Origin: Bugula neritina
Taxonomy: Eukaryota > Bryozoa > Gymnolaemata > Cheilostomatida > Bugulidae
DNA: 60,000 nucleotides
Direction of reading: 5' to 3'
NCBI GenBank assembly: GCA_964035545.1
Contig: OZ037766.1
Location: 912,501-972,500 of the forward strand
The notes under the pieces were generated by a model. The model made no database searches. It had not been told where the DNA came from and worked only from the letters and a program-made list of their open reading frames with translations. This document shows, piece after piece, positions 35,135-49,021 of this stretch. The first letter of the stretch is position 1; each line of letters opens with the position of its first letter. A program made the position numbers and the translations under genes.

Positions 35135-35225
35135 TGCTATACTATAATTCTATACTATAGTGCTATACTAATATAGTGCTATACTAATATAGTGCTATAC
35201 TATAGCAATATATTACGGTGCTATA
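35135..35225. repeat. Tandem repeat of TATAGTGCTATACTA type
   Basis: About five imperfect copies (15-19 bp) of TATAGTGCTATACTAA. Being near-palindromic, the array can form small hairpins. Confidence 0.75.
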
Positions 35226-38200
35226 TAATGCCATGCAAACCTGTGCTCACACATACACATGGCATATTACCTGATATATGTAAATCAATATTCTTTGTCA
35301 ACAAAAACAATAATGAATAAACAGCCTTTTATCTAGCTATTGTCTAATTCTCACCTATCTCTGCTTTGTCCTGTTTGACTAGCAGGTATCTAGCTTGTCT
35401 AATGTCGACTATATACTAATATATACTTGTATCGTAGAAGATAACTCCAATAGATCAGGAATATTTACAAAGTAATTTTGTTAAGTGACTTAAGTAGCAT
35501 TTGAAAACAATATTCAATTTTTAGGAATAGTTTTTCGATAATCTGTAAAATGTTGAACCTAAGTTATAAATTATAATATATAGCAGTTGTGTGAGAGAGC
35601 TAGTTGTAAATTGTCTAAATACCACGTAACCTAGTCTAATAAACTATAAAACTTATAGCTGCTAGGCCTAGCAGGGTCTCTATACATGCACCAACTCAAT
35701 TCTATAAACACATCACTGAGTTCTATTCTTTTAGGCAAATATAATTCTAAAAATATTGTTTTCTAGACAAATTTTTAAATTAGATCTGCTACAAGTGCAA
35801 CTGTACAAGAAATTCTGCATAAAATTTCTACAACTAAATTTGAGATATTAAATGAAATATTTTTGTAGTACTATTTGTTATCAGTACGCTATTAAAATAC
35901 AAAAGAATTCTTATGACTTATCTATAATAATGGAGGGAGTTTATATATATTACAAAAATCATTATTCCTAAAAATGAAATTTGTCAAGTTTTACAAAATG
36001 GTAACATCTTAATTTAAAAATCTGGTACTTTAGAATACATCTTATAGAAGCAAATATAAGGTTTAATAGCATTTACTACTACACAGTATTATGATCAGTG
36101 GGCATGCATACAACTTCAGGTTGTTATAGTTGAAACAAACAACAATACATCTTGCTGACTTGCTGACCTTGCTTAGTATGTATAATAAACATGTAAAAAC
36201 GAATCAATTTCTCTTGCATACAATTACTACAACAGAGTGTGAAGTTCCATGATTTCTGTAAGAGTAGAAGCTGTAATTAAGCTGAAATTTGATTGGCTAG
36301 ACAACTGTTTACAACTTATCAGTTGAATACAATACGTATTACGTAGTCAGCACCTACGGGCATCTAAATGCGGCAGCTCGCAATCACTTTGCTGTACTAT
36401 TAATTAATGGGCAACTCAGACTGCAAAGAATAAAGTTTGTTGTTTCAACTCTCTCCTTAAAAGTCACCTTAAAAGCTTTAAGTTTGTTTTTCGTGGTTCA
36501 AAAGCTTCTTTCAGAGCAATAAGTAAAACTAACATCCTCTGCATTTGCTTTACCTGCGGAGAAAGTCTATTAGCCATTGATGTAGGATATTTCTGAGTGG
36601 TTAATTAGAATCAAGGCAATGTTTAATAATAGATTTATGTTGCACTGCATTCAGCAAAGTAGTTGAAATTAGTGAAATTACAGAGAAAAGTGCCTAAGCT
36701 ATGGAATACAAATAATTAATAAAAGGGATTATTCAAGCCTATAAACAAGGCTGTTTCCATCAGCTAATACCTCTATGTATGCTGTTGAGAACAGCTTTAA
36801 CTTATTGGAAGAACTGAACTTATAAAAAGTCTATCCGACTTTCCACGGCGTTGAGTCAATTATATAACTTTTAAGGCTCAGTAAAACTTTTTCAGCTGAA
36901 AGATGAACTTTTGAGAGATAAAAAAGTCTCTACACCGATTTGGGAATTCCCACTGAAAGCAACTCAAAGACGAGGCAGCATTTGTTTAGAAAGGTTTTTG
37001 TGGCTGAAGTTTCTTGTATATTGAATATAGGCATGGTCTGTAAACACATTACATATGCCAGACTACACTTTTATTACCTGACTCTTCTAGTTTGGCAGGT
37101 ATTTAGCTGTGAAGTTTGCAGAACCTATATTCTCCCCTCAACTAGTATTCGAGTTGACTATATAGCCATGAAACCTTCACAGACCGAGCATGTATAACCT
37201 AATGGGAATTTTATGTTTAAGAATGTCAGAACATATTATTAAAATATTTTATACTTCATTATGTTTGAGAAATTGTACTAGAAATATAGTTTAAATTTGT
37301 ATAAAATAATTTTGCAATTTGAAACATAATTTTCTATTTTAGAAAAAGCTTTTTTGGAACTAAATAAAGTTTAAAGTGCAACTGTGGCAAAACTATGAAG
37401 TCTTTAATTTTGCAGTCTATATATGGCATTGCTAAAATGTGCATAAATTGGCAATTTTATAAAAATAAGTAAATAGTTTGAATGTATAATGAATTATGTT
37501 TCTCACATGCATCATACGAAAAGTCGGTTGCCAAGTAGGATTGTGAGTGTTAAGCAACTTTAGTGTAAGTGTTGAAGCTAATGTAAGTGTTGGAGCTAAT
37601 GTAAGTTCAGCTAATAAGAGGAAGCGCAGCTAATGATTTCTTTAGTTTTCCGAAGTTGGTTGAATAATCAAATTATATGACAATGAACAGCGCTGATTGT
37701 ATATAGACTGAGAACTATCCACAATTACTGAGTGTTTTGCAGCCTCAGCCTACATGATTAGTAAATAATGTGACCAGGGCTTGATATTATGGCTAATAGG
37801 TTATTCCATAGAGTATAAATTAGCCCTAAACATCCAAAACATGGAAATGTGTGAATTCTCTGTAGTGGAAAAACATGTTAATAATGCTATTAGCAGTTAA
37901 CTGATGTATGTAGAGGTTTTCAACCTTGTCAAATGAGGGCTAATGCTTCTTAGCTTTTAGAAAAAAATATCATACGGTTTTCTTTTTTTATATAATATTT
38001 TTTAATAATTATGGCCACACGAAAAGAAGTCTACATGAGACAAATGGTTGCAACTTTGAGTTGGTGTTGTCACATTGAGTACTGGAGGTGAAGAATATAT
38101 GTTAAAAGAAAACTGAGGGCTCAGATAGAGTAGTAATTTGTTGTACTGCAACACAAAAAGTGTGACAGTATTAATAGGTGAATAATATAGCAGAAAAAAG

Positions 38201-40359
38201 TTGTACTGAATTGCATAGAAAAAGTAGTGTCGGTGATATAAATAGTTGACTAACAGAAACACACATCAACACTACAACAGAATATATGATAAACATTTTT
38301 TTTCTTAAAGCTACAGGACTGTCTACATGTCACTTTAGAACACAAAAACAGCAGCAATCTGAACAGGTGCCCAGACACCATCCTAACATCAAACTCTCCT
38401 TTCTGTAGGCATCACTAGCATTTAGCGTAATTGTGTGACATTTTTACCTTCTCAAAGGAAGAGTTTTAAATAGAATAATACAAACTCTCAGAGGGCTGTA
38501 GAACAATAGATGTTTATAGGATATCATAATTGATAACTGATCAAAGTGAGTTGAAATTCATTCGTATAACTACATCATACATAAGTAATGGAAACAATGT
38601 CAAACATATGATTAAAAGTTGACCATCTAACTATATAACAGACCGACAGGCTTCTGTGCTTACTTGCAGTGAATGAAAAACTTTTCATCTTTCATTGAGT
38701 TGGTTTTAGTGAATGTACTTTAGAAAGGACTTTGTGACTGAGACTTTTATGGTAATTAGAAATGTTGAAATGTAGGCCATTTACCTTGTACAGAGTCATG
38801 TGACCAACAGAAGGAGACTTACCAACATACACCGGCTGGTGTCTAACAAATTGTAACTAACAATTTCCTTGAAAGTCTATCAACTGAATTCAATAGAAAA
38901 TAAGCTTCATGAATTGAAACTATATTATATCATTGTATTACTAGAAAATAATCTGTACCCTTGACTCTACTGACCACACTATGATTGTGTCTAACAATTT
39001 AGTGTCAGACAATATGGTGTCTGACAAGAAAGTGTCGAAACATATAATGTGGGAAACAGATATGGACATACAGTCAGTAACATAGGGTTGTACTTGTTTG
39101 GAATTAAAGATAACAGTTCCAACATACACAGCTCAATCTGATTGAGTCAACCACAAAGTGATGATGAAGGAGAGTGAAGCAATATTCTACCAAACCCCAA
39201 CACACTTAATAAATAAAAATAAAAGTAAACATTACAGGACATTTCCTGTAGTGAACAACCAGTTGAAAGCGAAAATGATATACTTATATTTCAAAACCAA
39301 TAATCTTTAATTTGACTATAAAAGCATAAATTTGCGAGTAATAGCCTACTAGAAAAAAGTATGTAAAAATATTCTGTCTACATTTCATTAATTAAATGCA
39401 TTCGTATACCTGTAACGAGGTTACTAATAGAATGTGTGTAAGACTTAATTTGTTTCAAATTGAAATTTACAAAACATTTAAGCAACACTTATTTTCCTTT
39501 ACAGCAACTAATTTAAATGTATTATTTAAATTTATTGTTGTAATTGTTACTGATTGTGCAGATACTTTCATATATAATATTGCTACAAAGCAACTTTAAG
39601 TTTTGATACAAATTTGGAACAAAGTGATGAAACTCACAAACTGTCGAGCAAAGTGAAAACTGTAGCCATAATTTATGGTGAAACTTCAGCTGTAACTGTA
39701 CTGGGGCATTCTGTACTAACTCCTTCTTCAGTGAAACCTATCTCTATGTCCTCCAACTAGTATAGCTCATGATGCAATATTTACTCAAACTCAAAACCGA
39801 CAATATATAAGGAAGTTCGTATTCTCCACTCTATGACACACGAGCACAGAGTCAGCTTTCTTATGCTGCCTTAGTCGGTACTGATACTCTATCAATCAAA
39901 GCGATAATTGCAGATATACTGTTATCGGCAATTCAATACCTTTATCAAATATTCATAGTGTACGTTGGCAGCAAATAGCAGGTGAAGCTAACATCAGCTA
40001 CTCCTTAGCTAATACAAGCTGAGTTATCCATCATTGTACCTGGGATCTTATCAACTTGCCAGTTGGGCTCCTATAGACAGCCCCCAACTATCCTTATAAA
40101 CACCTTAGTCTATTTCATTGCTCTTTGTAAGGCTTGTAGTGAATCAATATTATTGATCAGTAGAATATGTAACCTGTCTCTCTTTACCCCAGTGATATCT
40201 CACTGCAATGACATCTAGTAGTGATATAGAAGAGGTTTTAGAGCTCCTTGTCATGCGTGAGTAAATGTTATTATAACTACTTATGCATTGTTGACAGCTA
40301 TTTATCAGGTAATGAGGCACTTCACACATCATATACAAACTTACTTACTATCCCTTATC

Positions 40360-40595
40360 ACCTTTATATAGATGTATATATACTCTCTTACTATCCCTTA
40401 TATCCTTTATATAGATTTATATATACTCTCTAACTATCCCTCATCACCTTTATATAGATGTATATATACTCTCTTACTATCCCTTATCACCTTTATATAG
40501 ATGTATATATACTCTCTTACTATCCCCTATCACCTTTATATAGATGTGTATATACTCTTTTACTATCCCTTATCACCTTTATATAGGTGTGTGTA
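40360..40595. repeat. 43-bp minisatellite
   Basis: About five and a half copies of a 43-bp unit containing ACTATCCCTTATCACCTTTA followed by TATAGATGTATATATACTCT. Confidence 0.92.
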
Positions 40596-41418
40596 TTTGC
40601 AATATTATTTATATTTATATATATATTAAAAGTTCAAGATTTTAATCAATTCTAGTGAGAGTCTTATACTGGTAAACTAACTCATTATCAACGAGTTTGT
40701 CAACCTAACGAGAGGAGAGGGCTCACAAATGCCGTAAGCTTCTAAATTCTACCCTACAAATCCAGTCTGCATTGTATATGTCACAAATTCCGTTAATTAC
40801 TTTATTGATTGGCCTAACGAAATTACTTGTATTACGTATAATTTCTACCGAAGTAAGTGAAATAACCTCGACTCTAACAATTCACAGATATATCAGCTCA
40901 CTCTATAACGGATGATAATTATGAAACCCGATATAACTGTACATTATAGAATAAATCACATCTCAACACAATATGCAGTGCCAAGCGGAACAGAGACATT
41001 ACAGAACTACATTTCCTTTTACTCTATATTATATTGAATATGCAAACAGTTTTATAGATTCTTGTTACAACTGAATTGAATATCAATGCTTGTTACAATT
41101 ATGCTTATGTGGAGTTATCTTTTCTTTTCAATTCATCATGAGCTTGTAACAGAATTGCTATAGCTAAGGTTTCTCTAGCTGCACGCTGCTACCTGAACAG
41201 AACAGAGCCGAGATAGGTAAGAGTGGAATTTTCTATACCTTCACATGTATGAAAGCCAATCAGTATAAAAGGTTACCGTAATTTATTTAATTTTTCAAAA
41301 ATAAAATTTCTATTTGGGGTACAATTGAAAGATGTATTTAAATTCAAACATCCCTTCAGTGAGTTTTAAGACAAAATATGTTATTATATATTTTTTATTA
41401 ACGCCATGCTACAGTTTT

Positions 41419-41610
41419 GTTCTGCTACTGCTACTACTACTGCTACTGCTACTGCTACTGCTACTGCTACTGCTACTGCTACTGCTACTGCTACTGCTAC
41501 TGCTACTGCTACTGCTACTGCTACTGCTGCTGCTACTGCTGCTACTGCTACTGCTACTACTGCTACTTCTGCTACTTCTGCTGTTACTGCTACTGCTACT
41601 GCTGCTGTTA
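41419..41610. repeat. (CTGCTA)n hexanucleotide microsatellite
   Basis: About 30 copies of CTGCTA, perfect in the first ~110 bp and interrupted later (CTTCTG, CTGTTA). It creates low-complexity open frames (poly-Leu, Ala-Thr, Cys-Tyr, Ala-Val) on both strands, none supported as a gene. Confidence 0.97.
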
Positions 41611-44316
41611 ATACCACAAGTGTAATATAACTACTAAGAATATTACTGATATGCTACCCAAACTATTGAGAAACTGCATTTTTAAGAGTTTTCTTTTCTT
41701 GAACAATTCCATTTGCCTAAATTAATTTTTAACTTTTACAGGAAAGAGAACCAAAAGAGAACCTGTATATATGCCAGTTGTCATGGTTACAGTAGCTAGA
41801 GGCTACCAAATAAAAGTATTTACCATCTAAAATATACTACAAAAGATGAACGCAGCAACTGGAATACTCCAGAATGTCCCTCATACATTTACGTGAGATC
41901 ATCCAGTCATCTTTAAAATTTGAACAAATAAACATTTTTATTTCTCCCTTTGTTTCAAAACTTAACAGCACTTTTGATAGTCTAAAATATAATATGGTAA
42001 TAATGACTGGAGCCTGTATGATAATGATATGCTTATATAAACTACAACTGGGATAGAATGTAGAAGTGTAATATACTTTATATTGCTGAGTTGTTCCCAC
42101 TGCATCTATTGTAAATGATTATTTTTACTGCTTCAATGCTGGGGATCAAGTACCAAATACAAAATAGATATTTTCATTCCGCTTGTGAATAATGCTGTAT
42201 AATGTACAGTACAAGATGATGCCTTATGCTTTTAGTGTACATACAGTGTACATAAGTATATATACTCTGTATATACAGGGTAAATACAGTACAAACTGAT
42301 GGAAACAATTAGTGGGAGAACATTAGTTTAACACCCACTACAAATATCCACATACTTCTACTGACAATCTAATAACTAATTACTATAAGATTATGTAATG
42401 GTATAATCTTATAATTTAATAAATGCCTCGCTTCTCTCAAGTAATTATTCCTACTTTCAGCTGTAATGTTATTACTTCTACTCAACATGTGGGATTTTAC
42501 AAGTTGCTGTAAATGTTTTTAGGTGTTATCTCCACCACCAGGAAATCAACTGATCTTAGTTTCCAATGCATTTAGTTGTTCATGTAAAACATCATGGTAG
42601 TTATATCACAGTACTGTAGCTATATCGTGGTGGTAGGAGTACTACTGCTTGGTAACACATTCCTATAAGCACAGCTCATGCTATACTAACAGAAGTGACA
42701 CACTTGATTTTCAATTAGTGTTTATAAAAGAAGCAAAGAACCAGATTTGTATTTCTCTACACTAACTTATAGAACACAGTCTAGGTAGAAGTCAGCAAAA
42801 TGACGATTCTACTAAAGAATATTGTAACATCAAAGTCATAATGAATGTACCAGCAAAAACCACATCAAATTATAGATTGGAGTTTTTGTATCATTTGAAT
42901 CAAAGTGGATGCAAACACAATGCACAAAAACTGTTCACCTGCATAACGAAATGTTCTATAACCATCACCTTGCATTTAGTTACAGTAGCAGAAAAACCTC
43001 TATATAGTCAAGTTTTCAAATGTCCTAATCTGTTTTGGTTTGGGGCACGAGTAGAAAACCTCGTAAGAACATATTATTAGCTTGATAATGTATGATAAAT
43101 GAGAGGAGGAGGGGGGGGGTGTGAGCACACCCATATTCAAAGTGACATCCTTATACTGGACAGCAAACTAGTTTTGAGAGATGAAACTAAACCTAAATAG
43201 AACATGAGATGCAGAGCAACTGCTATGGAAAAGAGGAATGAATTTAGAGAAGTTTCTAGCAGCCTTAGATATATAACTTTGCCCCACTCTGGTATAGCTG
43301 CAGTTTGTTGCTAATGAGAAAAACAAGAGGCGACTAAACTAGTTCCATTAGTAGTCTGAAGTGAATGTGATTGCAGTTGCTTTAACTGCAAGGTGAGACA
43401 ATCCTTCAAGAATGTGTGAGAACTTGAGAATGTCAGAGTTGTCTGGAGTAGCACTTAGTTGGAACTTGGACTGACTTAAACCGACTCTATGCCATTAGAA
43501 TAATTCTTTTCTTTCCTAACTATCTAGTTCTTGGGTTGGATAGGCCCCAAAACATAAACTACTTAAAAAATTACAATGAACTATTTTAAATTTAAATAAG
43601 GACTCAGCACATTTACCTAAAGATGTCTAGTGTATTGAACACTGAGTGTAGCTGCGTATCAACCTAACTGGTAGTTAGTGAATAGAGATCTCATTGAGTA
43701 ACTATATCTGCTCTACTTATAGTTTCTACAAATTACTAGCTCTCATTCTAAATATACTTTCAATCGTATACATGACTCAGTATACAACACTATAAATAGT
43801 ATAAGTTGATGGAAGCAAATCTTAGTGAAAATAAAGTGAATTTATGCAATGCCTGGATGTAAAACAGAACAAACATGCAAATAATGGTTAAGGAGTTGTT
43901 GGCCCCAAAGTTATGCAAACTTTCTATAATCTAAAAGTAACACAACCTTTTTATCAGAGTAAACATCCACAGAGAAGTAGACTGTACCTACAGCTTCTAG
44001 TTGCACCTACACACATGTATGTTACTTTTACTAGTTAATTGATAAGAAAGCAACTAATTTAGCTTCAGATCTAAACCCTGTTTACAAGTAGAAATTGTAA
44101 GATCATAAACTAAAACTCAACAAGTTTTTCAATCAAGTCTGTTAAAAACAAACAGTTGAGAATCCACAGGCATATTATGTGCTCGTAAATAAAGCTCTCG
44201 TTGATATAGATTCAAAACTTGCGCCTAAGTTTATTGAATTCCAATAATATAGATTGCTCTCACAGCTGATTTGCTGAACTGAGCAGCCAATAGAATTGAC
44301 TGACACAAACACATAC

Positions 44317-44609
44317 CTCCCTGCAGATGTCTCTTCATTTGTTGAAGACAGCAATTTGAACCCTGGAACAGAAGATGACCTTTGAAAGGTCGACAGCGAA
44401 GAGTCTGGAGAGGAAGTGCCCGGCGCCTGTTCCGGCAGCAGCGTAGGATTAGATCGTCTCCTCTGCCGAGTATACAGAGAGGGCAACTCCCACGTCAGCT
44501 CCGACGACATCGGGGACGACCCCTTGACCACAGTTGGTCTCGGCAGGCGCAAGTGCACCGAGGAACGTGACGCTTGCTTTTCTACCATTTCTCGATGCCG
44601 TTTATTCAT
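44317..44609 (-). CDS. Candidate alternative first coding exon (Kv N-terminus b), 97 codons
   Basis: Minus-strand open frame from ATG at 44607-44609 (MNKRHREMVEKQ) to a donor GGGAG|GTATGTG, ending in phase 2. It is noticeably more GC-rich than its surroundings. The product is basic and Ser/Pro-rich (YTRQRRRSNPTLLPEQ, STFQRSSSVPGFKLL). The frame has no upstream ATG and a TAG in frame about 40 codons before the chosen ATG. No partner exon was found nearby. The next phase-compatible acceptor recognised downstream on this strand is Kv exon 2 at 19453, so I infer an alternative N-terminus of the channel. It could instead be the first exon of a gene I did not recognise. Confidence 0.45.
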
Positions 44610-46809
44610 TGTTGTGATGTCATTTCCTTCCCTTACATTTGCTAGCTTGACTCGTGTTGCTCGTGATGGACTCAAATCGAGTATAGTTGAATGCTTGTAC
44701 CGAGAAATACGGTCACAGTTGTACTACTGACTGGAAAATCTCTGCATTGCCAGTGTGTATGCAGTTACACGTGTACGAGTGTTTGTTCACTGAAGTAGCT
44801 ATTGCAGTAGCATGTTGGCATCAAACGCATATACTACTTTATTACTGCGTTGATAGAGATAAATATTTTTCTAACTAGATATATATAGCCTACTCAAGCA
44901 TTGCTACCCTATCCAAGGTACATTATTAGGGCAGGAGTGCTACAATAAATTATAATATAATTAAATACCATTGGAGTAGGTATTACACTTATGCTGGTAA
45001 TGACTTAGAGCCTGAGATGTTTGCCTTTGAAACAGGCCTAATCTTCTACGCCTACACTTTCAACTTCTAAACACCCAACAGCTCCCTGCCCGCATAATAC
45101 TCCCTAATATTTAGCCTTGGATCTTACAATTCATATATAAAACTCTAAATAAGTGGTACACAAGCAATGGAATAACTTAAAGGGAGGCTACCTTAATATG
45201 ATCTTGCTGTGTAAATATTGTAAACATTATCTTTGGGTTTCAGTCTACAATATGCAGACATGGCATTTCTATGTACAGGTTCTATTCATACTGTTATAAT
45301 ACAATTAGTTGGTGTTTCAACATAGCTGCACCTCAGCTATCAGGGGGTAGTTATAAATTCCTTAGCTCTAGCAGCACTGGGGTGCTAGAGATGTTTATAT
45401 GCAAAAATATATTTCTTCTAAATCACACAAACAATTTTACTATATAAAACCGTTCCTTGTTCCATGAACACAATATTACTATTATTACAGTTGACCTAAC
45501 AAAATCCAACAGCCAATTAGGTGAAGGATTATATTAGCTTCTTGTCATCTTTAATTGATCGTTTAGTGAATCAGTTAATCAGGATAAAGTGCCAACTAAT
45601 TACGTGGTCAATGATGTTTATAACAACTATCTTTGCACACCAAGGCCGAAATAATAAGGAGTTATCTTCTCAGCTTGCGCAGTAATTGCTGAGAAAATAA
45701 CTCCAAATTTCTTGCCAACTGCAACATGATATTGAATCACCAGAGAATAATATGCTTAGCTACAAAAAGTTTAATAGAGAGCCGATGTTATGAGACGTTT
45801 TAATTTTTAATTTCACTTTTGAGATTGTGATCTTATTTTGAATATATTGTAAATATTCAATATACAGCAGACAAAGACGCCTCGAATTTGCAAACCAGCT
45901 TCCAAAATAATGACACAAAATATGAAACGCTTCCACCTCTTTTACAGTGATAAGGAATACAGCTGTGTAATTTGCTATTCCATAGATTCTCAATACTAAA
46001 AGTTAGGCATACATAGAAAAAAGTAAATTGTCAAGGAATACATTTCTATAAGCATGAATTTGCCTTATGTAACAGAAAATGTGATGATGTCAGAAACTTA
46101 TTTAATGTTATATACACTATGATACTATTTGATAAATCAAATAAATAAATCAAAATAATTTTGAGGTCTTATATATATCATTGGAATCAAGTAAATAGAG
46201 TTATTCCCCCCAAAAGCTTGCTGCTAAAACAACTTTATTATATAAAGTCGAATATTTTAGTCAATTTAAAACTCTGTATGCATGATTAATATGAATGTAA
46301 TATGTATTTGAATGTGTTCTCATTATTCTTATTCCAATAACAAAGAGATTTTTTTTATAAAAAAAACTATTTTAGTACAACAATGAAGCTTAGTTTACTT
46401 TTACAAAATGTTGTGATTTGGCACTATCGGTAAAACTATATATTCTGGTAGCTTCAAAGGCAAGTGTTAAATTATTCACAATCAGTTTTAGATATACAAG
46501 TGAATCTTTTGAAAATCTTGCCTGACGCTAAGAAGAAGAAAGGATGAGGTTTTCTATTGTCATGTCATCAATAAGTTTCACAATAGAGTGTTCTGTGTCC
46601 TTCACACATTTGTTATAACGTTCAATATTAATAAATCAATAGTCATTCTGTATCTGCCACTCAAAACCAGCTGTAGTTATTCTTTGTATAGATGAGTCTA
46701 CACTTTCATGGCATGAAACCTCAACACTACTAGCTGTTTCAGCAATGTTCTATGAGACAAAACTATAACACACACACACTCACACACACACACACACACA
46801 CACACATAC
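44610..46809. other. AT-rich spacer without supported genes
   Basis: 2.2 kb. About the first 120 bp upstream of the 44-kb exon are less AT-rich and may be its 5' UTR or promoter. Otherwise nothing recognisable except the CA repeat at the right end. Confidence 0.5.
46771..46806. repeat. (CA)n dinucleotide repeat
   Basis: Thirty-five bases of CA repeat with one interruption. On the minus strand it reads as (TG)n starting right at the putative donor of the 46810-46868 exon. Confidence 0.95.
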
Positions 46810-46868
46810 TGGTCGACTGATCGCCGGAATTGGCTGGGGCAGTTAATAGAGAGTGTCGTAACGGCCAT
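46810..46868 (-). CDS. Candidate alternative first coding exon (Kv N-terminus c), 19 codons
   Basis: Minus strand ATG at 46866-46868, product MAVTTLSINCPSQFRRSVD, ending CA|GTATGTGTG in phase 2. A short hydrophobic stretch with a Cys followed by RR is the general layout of N-type inactivation peptides. It is GC-richer than its surroundings. It would join Kv exon 2 in frame (giving Q then NFASRVPDE). Support is limited to the ATG, donor, phase and composition. Confidence 0.35.
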
Positions 46869-48971
46869 CACAAGGGGCAACGACTCCCTTGAGAGAAAGC
46901 ATTATGTGTCTTTATTACCAGTACAACTATTTTTAGCACGCAAGCAGAAGTAACATTGTAGAAACACACAGGGGTTCAACTGAAAGAAATGAGTAGCTTA
47001 GCAATGAATAAAATACTGAGCGCTGTTGTTATATAATGACGAGACATATCAATGTAAGCTTCATTGAAAATCATATATACTTTGAAAAAGCATCAAATAT
47101 ATTAGAGATTGAATAACATGCAGTATAAATGCCTTAGAGCCTCAAACCTTGGCACTGTGGTTGTGCCAGTCCTGACTAAAATAGGCCATCTAGAATAAAG
47201 TTGAAATTAAAAAATGGTTTTAAACTTGTGTCTTGCAACAAAGCAGTGTTTACTTTTTATGAAACTGTTTAGATTTTTTGAAATAATGTGTTTCATTCAA
47301 CTCCTACCACATCACAACTTATCACAACTAAACAATTCACTAAGAGCTTGCTTGCAGCCCAATAAACTTAGTGAATAGTTAATATATAATATGTAAGATT
47401 ATTTACAGTTTGAACCATCAAAATTTTAACAGATAGTTATTTGCATATAACCTGGAGCTGTTGATATCCACCATCTTTTAAATGAAGTATTTAAAAGTTT
47501 ACAGAAATACTTTTTGTGTGACAAACTTTTCAATACAATTAAATTATTTTTTAATACAATACTTTTTAATAACAATTTGTTGCTCTACACAAAACATAAT
47601 GCGTAGCAATAGCTGAGAAATTTCTCAATAATTCACTCAAAACTTTGTAGATAGATTTCACTGGAATTTATCAATTAATACTCTAGGGGAGGGGTGTCTG
47701 GTGCACCCATACTACCATCTCCCAGTCCAATGCTGTGGGACAACACTCTGTACACACAGAGCTGAATTTTACACTGGTAAAAAGGCAAACCCACAACAAC
47801 AGTTATAATTAAAGTATCTTTTCAAAGGTCAAAGTTCGAATTTGGCTGATTTGAATCACTACTTGTTAGTTTGGTAAACTCCAATACCTCATTGAGAGCA
47901 ACTTCTAACCTCCAACTTAAACAGTACAGTATGCAAAATAAAAGAGAATGTCATTACATGATCCTGCAGTCATAGCCACTTGAGTATATTAAATAACAAA
48001 GACCAGGGCCCTTGAACACTCTTGGCTTGTTTTCACTGTAAATTGATACAGTGCAGAGCTGCAAACAGCTTGCAGTGTTTGCATGTGTGAAAATTAAAAC
48101 GTTACAGCAATATTTTTACTTGACCCATGTTTCATCTCACTGATACCAATTAAACTGAAACCAAATTGCACTGATGGAGATAAGAATGAGTTTATTATAT
48201 ATTTCAGAGGGTAGTCTGCATGCGTGTTTTAAATGCAGCAATTGCTTCATAACCTATAAATACTCTTGCCTCATGCTTCTAGTTTACTAATGGGCTTGAA
48301 CCTTCAAAATGGCAGTTCTTCTAATCCTATAAACAACATAATTAGCTTCTCGTAAGATTTAGAAACTTGTTATTCGAACACACCTATCCTAGAAACAGTA
48401 GCTCTTTCTCTCCACCCCTCTCTCTCTTCCCCACTGTAGCTCACTCTTTCTCTCTCCCTCCCCCCTTCCCCCCCTCTCTCACTCTCTCTCTCTTATTTAG
48501 AGTTTGCAGTTTTCTTTAGAAAACCATTTATTATTGTTAATTTATTTTGCCTGTGTTAATGTGTAATGTCTACATTAAAGTCTAATGCCTCAAATAATAC
48601 ACAATATTTGTAAACTTTTGCGATAGATAGTGTTTTCAATAATGTGTAATTCTTTCAACAAGGGTTAGTTTCTATAGCATGAAAAAGTTTACTGAAATTA
48701 ATTAGTTACACAATTAATTAGTTTCACAACATACACACCACACAAACAACGCACAAGGCTTGTTTATATTCGACATGGTTTGCCAGCTATGTGCCTCAAG
48801 CTAAAACCTCCTTTCTTTGAGTTATTTAAAGTCATCATATCGTATGAAATATTAAACTATAAAAAATTTATATTCACAGTAAAATCCTTGCAACAACCAA
48901 CAACTTACGTCTACAAATAACAGGTAACAACCTACGTCTACTAATATAACAGATGATATGTAACAACTTAC
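46869..48971. other. AT-rich spacer with a CT-rich block
   Basis: 2.1 kb without supported ORFs. It contains the polypyrimidine block at 48388-48496. Confidence 0.5.
48388..48496. repeat. Polypyrimidine (CT-rich) tract
   Basis: About 110 bases almost purely C and T on the plus strand (CTCTCTCTTCCCC, CCCTCCCCCCTTCC), a candidate triplex-forming or nucleosome-excluding element about 500 bp downstream, in minus-strand sense, of the 48972 exon. Confidence 0.85.
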
Positions 48972-49021
48972 GAACTGACACCTCCTGGTCGTGGAGTAGC
49001 TTGGTTGACTGCCACCTGCAT
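48972..49021 (-). CDS. Candidate alternative first coding exon (Kv N-terminus d), 16 codons
   Basis: Minus strand ATG at 49019-49021, product MQVAVNQATPRPGGVS, ending TC|GTAAGTTG in phase 2 with a near-consensus donor. The preceding ~200 bp on the minus strand (to about 49230) is less AT-rich and could be a 5' UTR and promoter. It would join Kv exon 2 in frame. No other receiving exon was recognised. Confidence 0.35.

Larger units (their letters stand above)
34347..44316. other. Region upstream of the Kv 34-kb exon (intergenic or long intron)
   Basis: 10 kb of AT-rich DNA without a supported coding exon. 34347-34700 is less AT-rich and should hold the 5' UTR and promoter for the 34168-34346 exon. 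The rest contains simple repeats listed separately. If the upstream alternative first exons are real, this stretch is intronic to their transcripts. Confidence 0.55.

Noticed and set aside
36545-36581. Short minus-strand ATG segment (MANRLSPQ) ending CAG|GTAAAG
   Set aside because: It ends in phase 0, which would throw Kv exon 2 out of frame into an early stop. No other acceptor was found.
41332-41630. Poly-Leu, Ala-Thr, Cys-Tyr and Ala-Val frames on both strands
   Set aside because: All are translations of the (CTGCTA)n microsatellite.
44382-44730. Plus-strand frames over the 44-kb exon
   Set aside because: Shadows of the more GC-rich minus-strand exon candidate, with no recognisable product or splice context.
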